NCBI RefSeq assembly: GCF_008831505.1 | Contig: NZ_CP044507.1 | Location: forward strand, 992,001 to 1,056,000 | Source of the DNA: Chryseobacterium sp. | GTDB taxonomy: Bacteria; Bacteroidota; Bacteroidia; Flavobacteriales; Weeksellaceae | Length of the DNA stretch: 64,000 bases | Reading direction: 5' to 3' | In this document: piece by piece, positions 62,720 through 64,000 of the stretch | How positions within the stretch are numbered: the stretch's first letter is position 1 | Layout: the number at the start of each line of letters is the position of its first letter | Made by a program: the position numbers and the translations under genes | The notes under the pieces: model-generated | What the model saw: the letters and a program-made list of their open reading frames with translations, nothing else | What the model was told of the DNA's origin: nothing | Database searches by the model: none

Positions 62720-63181
62720 ATGAAAATTCTAGTCGTATGTTTGGGAAACATCTGCCGCAGTCCTTTGGCTGAGGGAATCCTGGCGTCTAAACTGCCGGAA
62801 CATTTTGTGGTCGATTCAGCTGGAACAATTTCGCTGCATGAAGGTGAACAGCCGGACAAGCGTGCGGTCGCTGTCGCTCATAAATATGGAATTGATATCT
62901 CCGCACAAAAGTCAAGACCCATTACGCCGCACGATTTTCAGATCTATGATTACATTTTCTGCATGGACAGGACCGTACTTCACGACGTAATTGAACTCAC
63001 AGACAGTGAGGAAGAGAGAAACAAAGTATCACTTTTTCTTGAAGCTGCCGGTATGGATGTAAATAATTGTGAAGTTAAGGATCCTTACTGGAGTGATGCT
63101 GAGGGCTTCCGCGAAACTTTTGAACTCTTGAACCAGGCTTCCGAAGCGATCTGTAATAAACTTACCTCTAAAGCAAAGTAA
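62720..63181 (+). CDS. Low-molecular-weight protein-tyrosine phosphatase
   Basis: Removes phosphate from protein tyrosines, in bacteria often those of capsule-related kinases. The 153-residue protein opens with the P-loop VCLGNICRSPLAEG holding the nucleophilic cysteine and arginine, and has the general acid in VKDPYWSDAEGF near residue 120. DYIFCMDRTVLHD near 76 is also typical. The related ArsC-type arsenate reductase has a different cysteine set. It is 2 bases before the next gene, so they are co-transcribed. Confidence 0.92.
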   Translation: MKILVVCLGNICRSPLAEGILASKLPEHFVVDSAGTISLHEGEQPDKRAVAVAHKYGIDISAQKSRPITPHDFQIYDYIFCMDRTVLHDVIELTDSEEERNKVSLFLEAAGMDVNNCEVKDPYWSDAEGFRETFELLNQASEAICNKLTSKAK

Positions 63182-63183
63182 TT

Positions 63184-63882
63184 ATGCTCTTTCTAATACC
63201 TGCGTACCTTTCCGAGAATTCGCCTTCATCCTATTTTGCGCCTGCAGTTGAGGAGTACATCATGAAAACGGACTTCTTTTTTGTTGAAAATGAAAAGACC
63301 GCGCGTAAAGTCATCAAATTTTTTGCACCTGGGAAAAAGCAGGCTGACCTGAAACTATATCTTCTGGATAAATATTCTGAAAGTTCCGACCTGAAGGAGG
63401 CACAGGACCTTATACGGAAAGGTCAGGACTTTGGTTTACTGTCCGAAGCCGGACTTCCCTGTATTGCGGATCCCGGAAACCTTATGGTGAAATGGTGCCA
63501 TGAAAACAAAATTCAGGTCATCCCTGTAAACGGACCTTCTTCAATTATTCTCGCGCTTATAACCAGTGGCTTCAACGGTCAGGAATTCACCTTCCATGGT
63601 TACCTTCCCATAGACCGGTCTGAAAAGAAGAGTAAAATACTCTGGCTGGAATCTCAGGTGCAGAAAACCGGTTACTCACAAATCTTCATGGAAACTCCCT
63701 ACCGGAATAATGCACTCTTTGAGGATCTCTGTAAATTCCTGGCTCCAAACACTAAACTTTGTGTCGCAGCAAACATCAATGATCCTGAGAACGAGTTCAT
63801 CAGGACGCTCAGCATTAAGGAGTGGCAAAAAAACAAGCCGGAACTTCATAAGCTTCCGGCCGTGTTTGTTCTTGGCAAGTAG
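63184..63882 (+). CDS. RsmI-family SAM-dependent methyltransferase
   Basis: A tetrapyrrole-methylase-fold enzyme; RsmI methylates the 2'-O of C1402 in 16S rRNA. The 232-residue protein has FLIPAYLSENSP at the start, LLSEAGLPCIADPGNLMV near residue 90, VIPVNGPSSIILALITSGF near 115 and FTFHGYLPIDRSEK near 140. These match the RsmI group, but the first motif (usually GTPIGN) is altered and the protein is about 40 residues shorter than classic RsmI, as in the second, short Bacteroidota form. Its exact target is therefore less sure. Confidence 0.85.
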   Translation: MLFLIPAYLSENSPSSYFAPAVEEYIMKTDFFFVENEKTARKVIKFFAPGKKQADLKLYLLDKYSESSDLKEAQDLIRKGQDFGLLSEAGLPCIADPGNLMVKWCHENKIQVIPVNGPSSIILALITSGFNGQEFTFHGYLPIDRSEKKSKILWLESQVQKTGYSQIFMETPYRNNALFEDLCKFLAPNTKLCVAANINDPENEFIRTLSIKEWQKNKPELHKLPAVFVLGK

Positions 63883-63885
63883 GGT

Positions 63886-64000
63886 TTACTTTTTATAATG
63901 GTAAGTGAGACCATTCACCGAATCGTCACCCAGGGAGAGGTCGGTCGCATTTACGCTGTTCACCATTTTATCCGGATCATTGGAAAAGTCGATATACATT
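63886..64000 (-). CDS. C-terminal end of an unknown minus-strand gene (cut by window edge)
   Basis: A frame open from the right edge encodes about 37 residues, including YIDFSNDPDKMVNSVNATD and SLGDDSVNGLTYHYKK, before a TAA at 63886-63888. An ATG lies close to the edge but the gene most likely continues beyond it. It converges with the methyltransferase gene. Too little is seen to name a family. Confidence 0.45.
   Translation of the reverse strand, partial: MYIDFSNDPDKMVNSVNATDLSLGDDSVNGLTYHYKK

Overview
This window looks like the chromosome of a flavobacterium, most likely a relative of Chryseobacterium in the Weeksellaceae. Four things point there. There are type IX secretion and gliding genes (porT, gldF, gldG) and an M1 peptidase with a C-terminal sorting tail. 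Almost every promoter that can be read uses the Bacteroidota -7 element TAnnTTTG. Shine-Dalgarno sites are not apparent, while TTG and GTG starts are frequent. The pathway set (SDR-type threonine dehydrogenase, menaquinone methyltransferase, MarR-linked carotenoid genes) fits as well. Base composition is moderate in the housekeeping parts and clearly more AT-rich between about 44.5 and 49.6 kb. The assignment to genus is inference.

Layout. 0-11 kb: proline dehydrogenase end, priA, PBP4-type peptidase, M1 peptidase, kbl, hemJ-gldF-gldG. 11-13 kb: small enzymes, lipB and a pabA/trpG amidotransferase. 13.2-20.4 kb: a minus-strand heavy-metal RND efflux operon that carries a cytochrome b gene. 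20.5-27 kb: two small lipoprotein genes (one a c-type cytochrome), lysS, gyrB, a DUF3298 lipoprotein and a lipid kinase. 27-33.9 kb: a MarR regulator divergent from a tightly overlapping carotenoid operon (crtI, crtB, secreted protein, crtZ, lycopene cyclase, SRPBCC, SDR). 34-44.5 kb: gamma-glutamyltransferase, threonine dehydrogenase, phosphoesterase, KAS III-like protein, menaquinone methyltransferase, porT, zapA, a probable 6S RNA, and RNase Y. 44.5-49.6 kb: an AT-rich accessory patch of orphan genes interrupted by four copies of a REP-like element. 49.7-64 kb: housekeeping genes including gcvT, idi, serA, mscL, nnr, lgt, yidD, rarA, dnaA and rsmI.

How genes work together. Tdh and Kbl convert threonine to glycine and acetyl-CoA. 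GcvT belongs to the glycine cleavage system, whose H protein needs the lipoyl group made by LipB. Idi provides the isoprenoid precursors that CrtB, CrtI, the cyclase and CrtZ would turn into a zeaxanthin-type pigment; no crtE or ketolase is present here. PorT and the GldF/GldG transporter belong to the secretion and gliding machinery, and the M1 peptidase is a likely cargo.

The least routine observations are: (1) four decayed elements made of REP-like palindromes joined to the last codons of a RAYT (Y1) transposase, with no full transposase in the window; (2) a structured RNA between zapA and rny with all the parts of a 6S RNA; (3) a 24-bp palindrome lying on the -7 element of the carotenoid promoter opposite marR; (4) four genes whose -7 element ends only 4-5 bases before the start codon, suggesting leaderless mRNAs. 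No CRISPR array, tRNA, rRNA, prophage or complete insertion sequence was seen.
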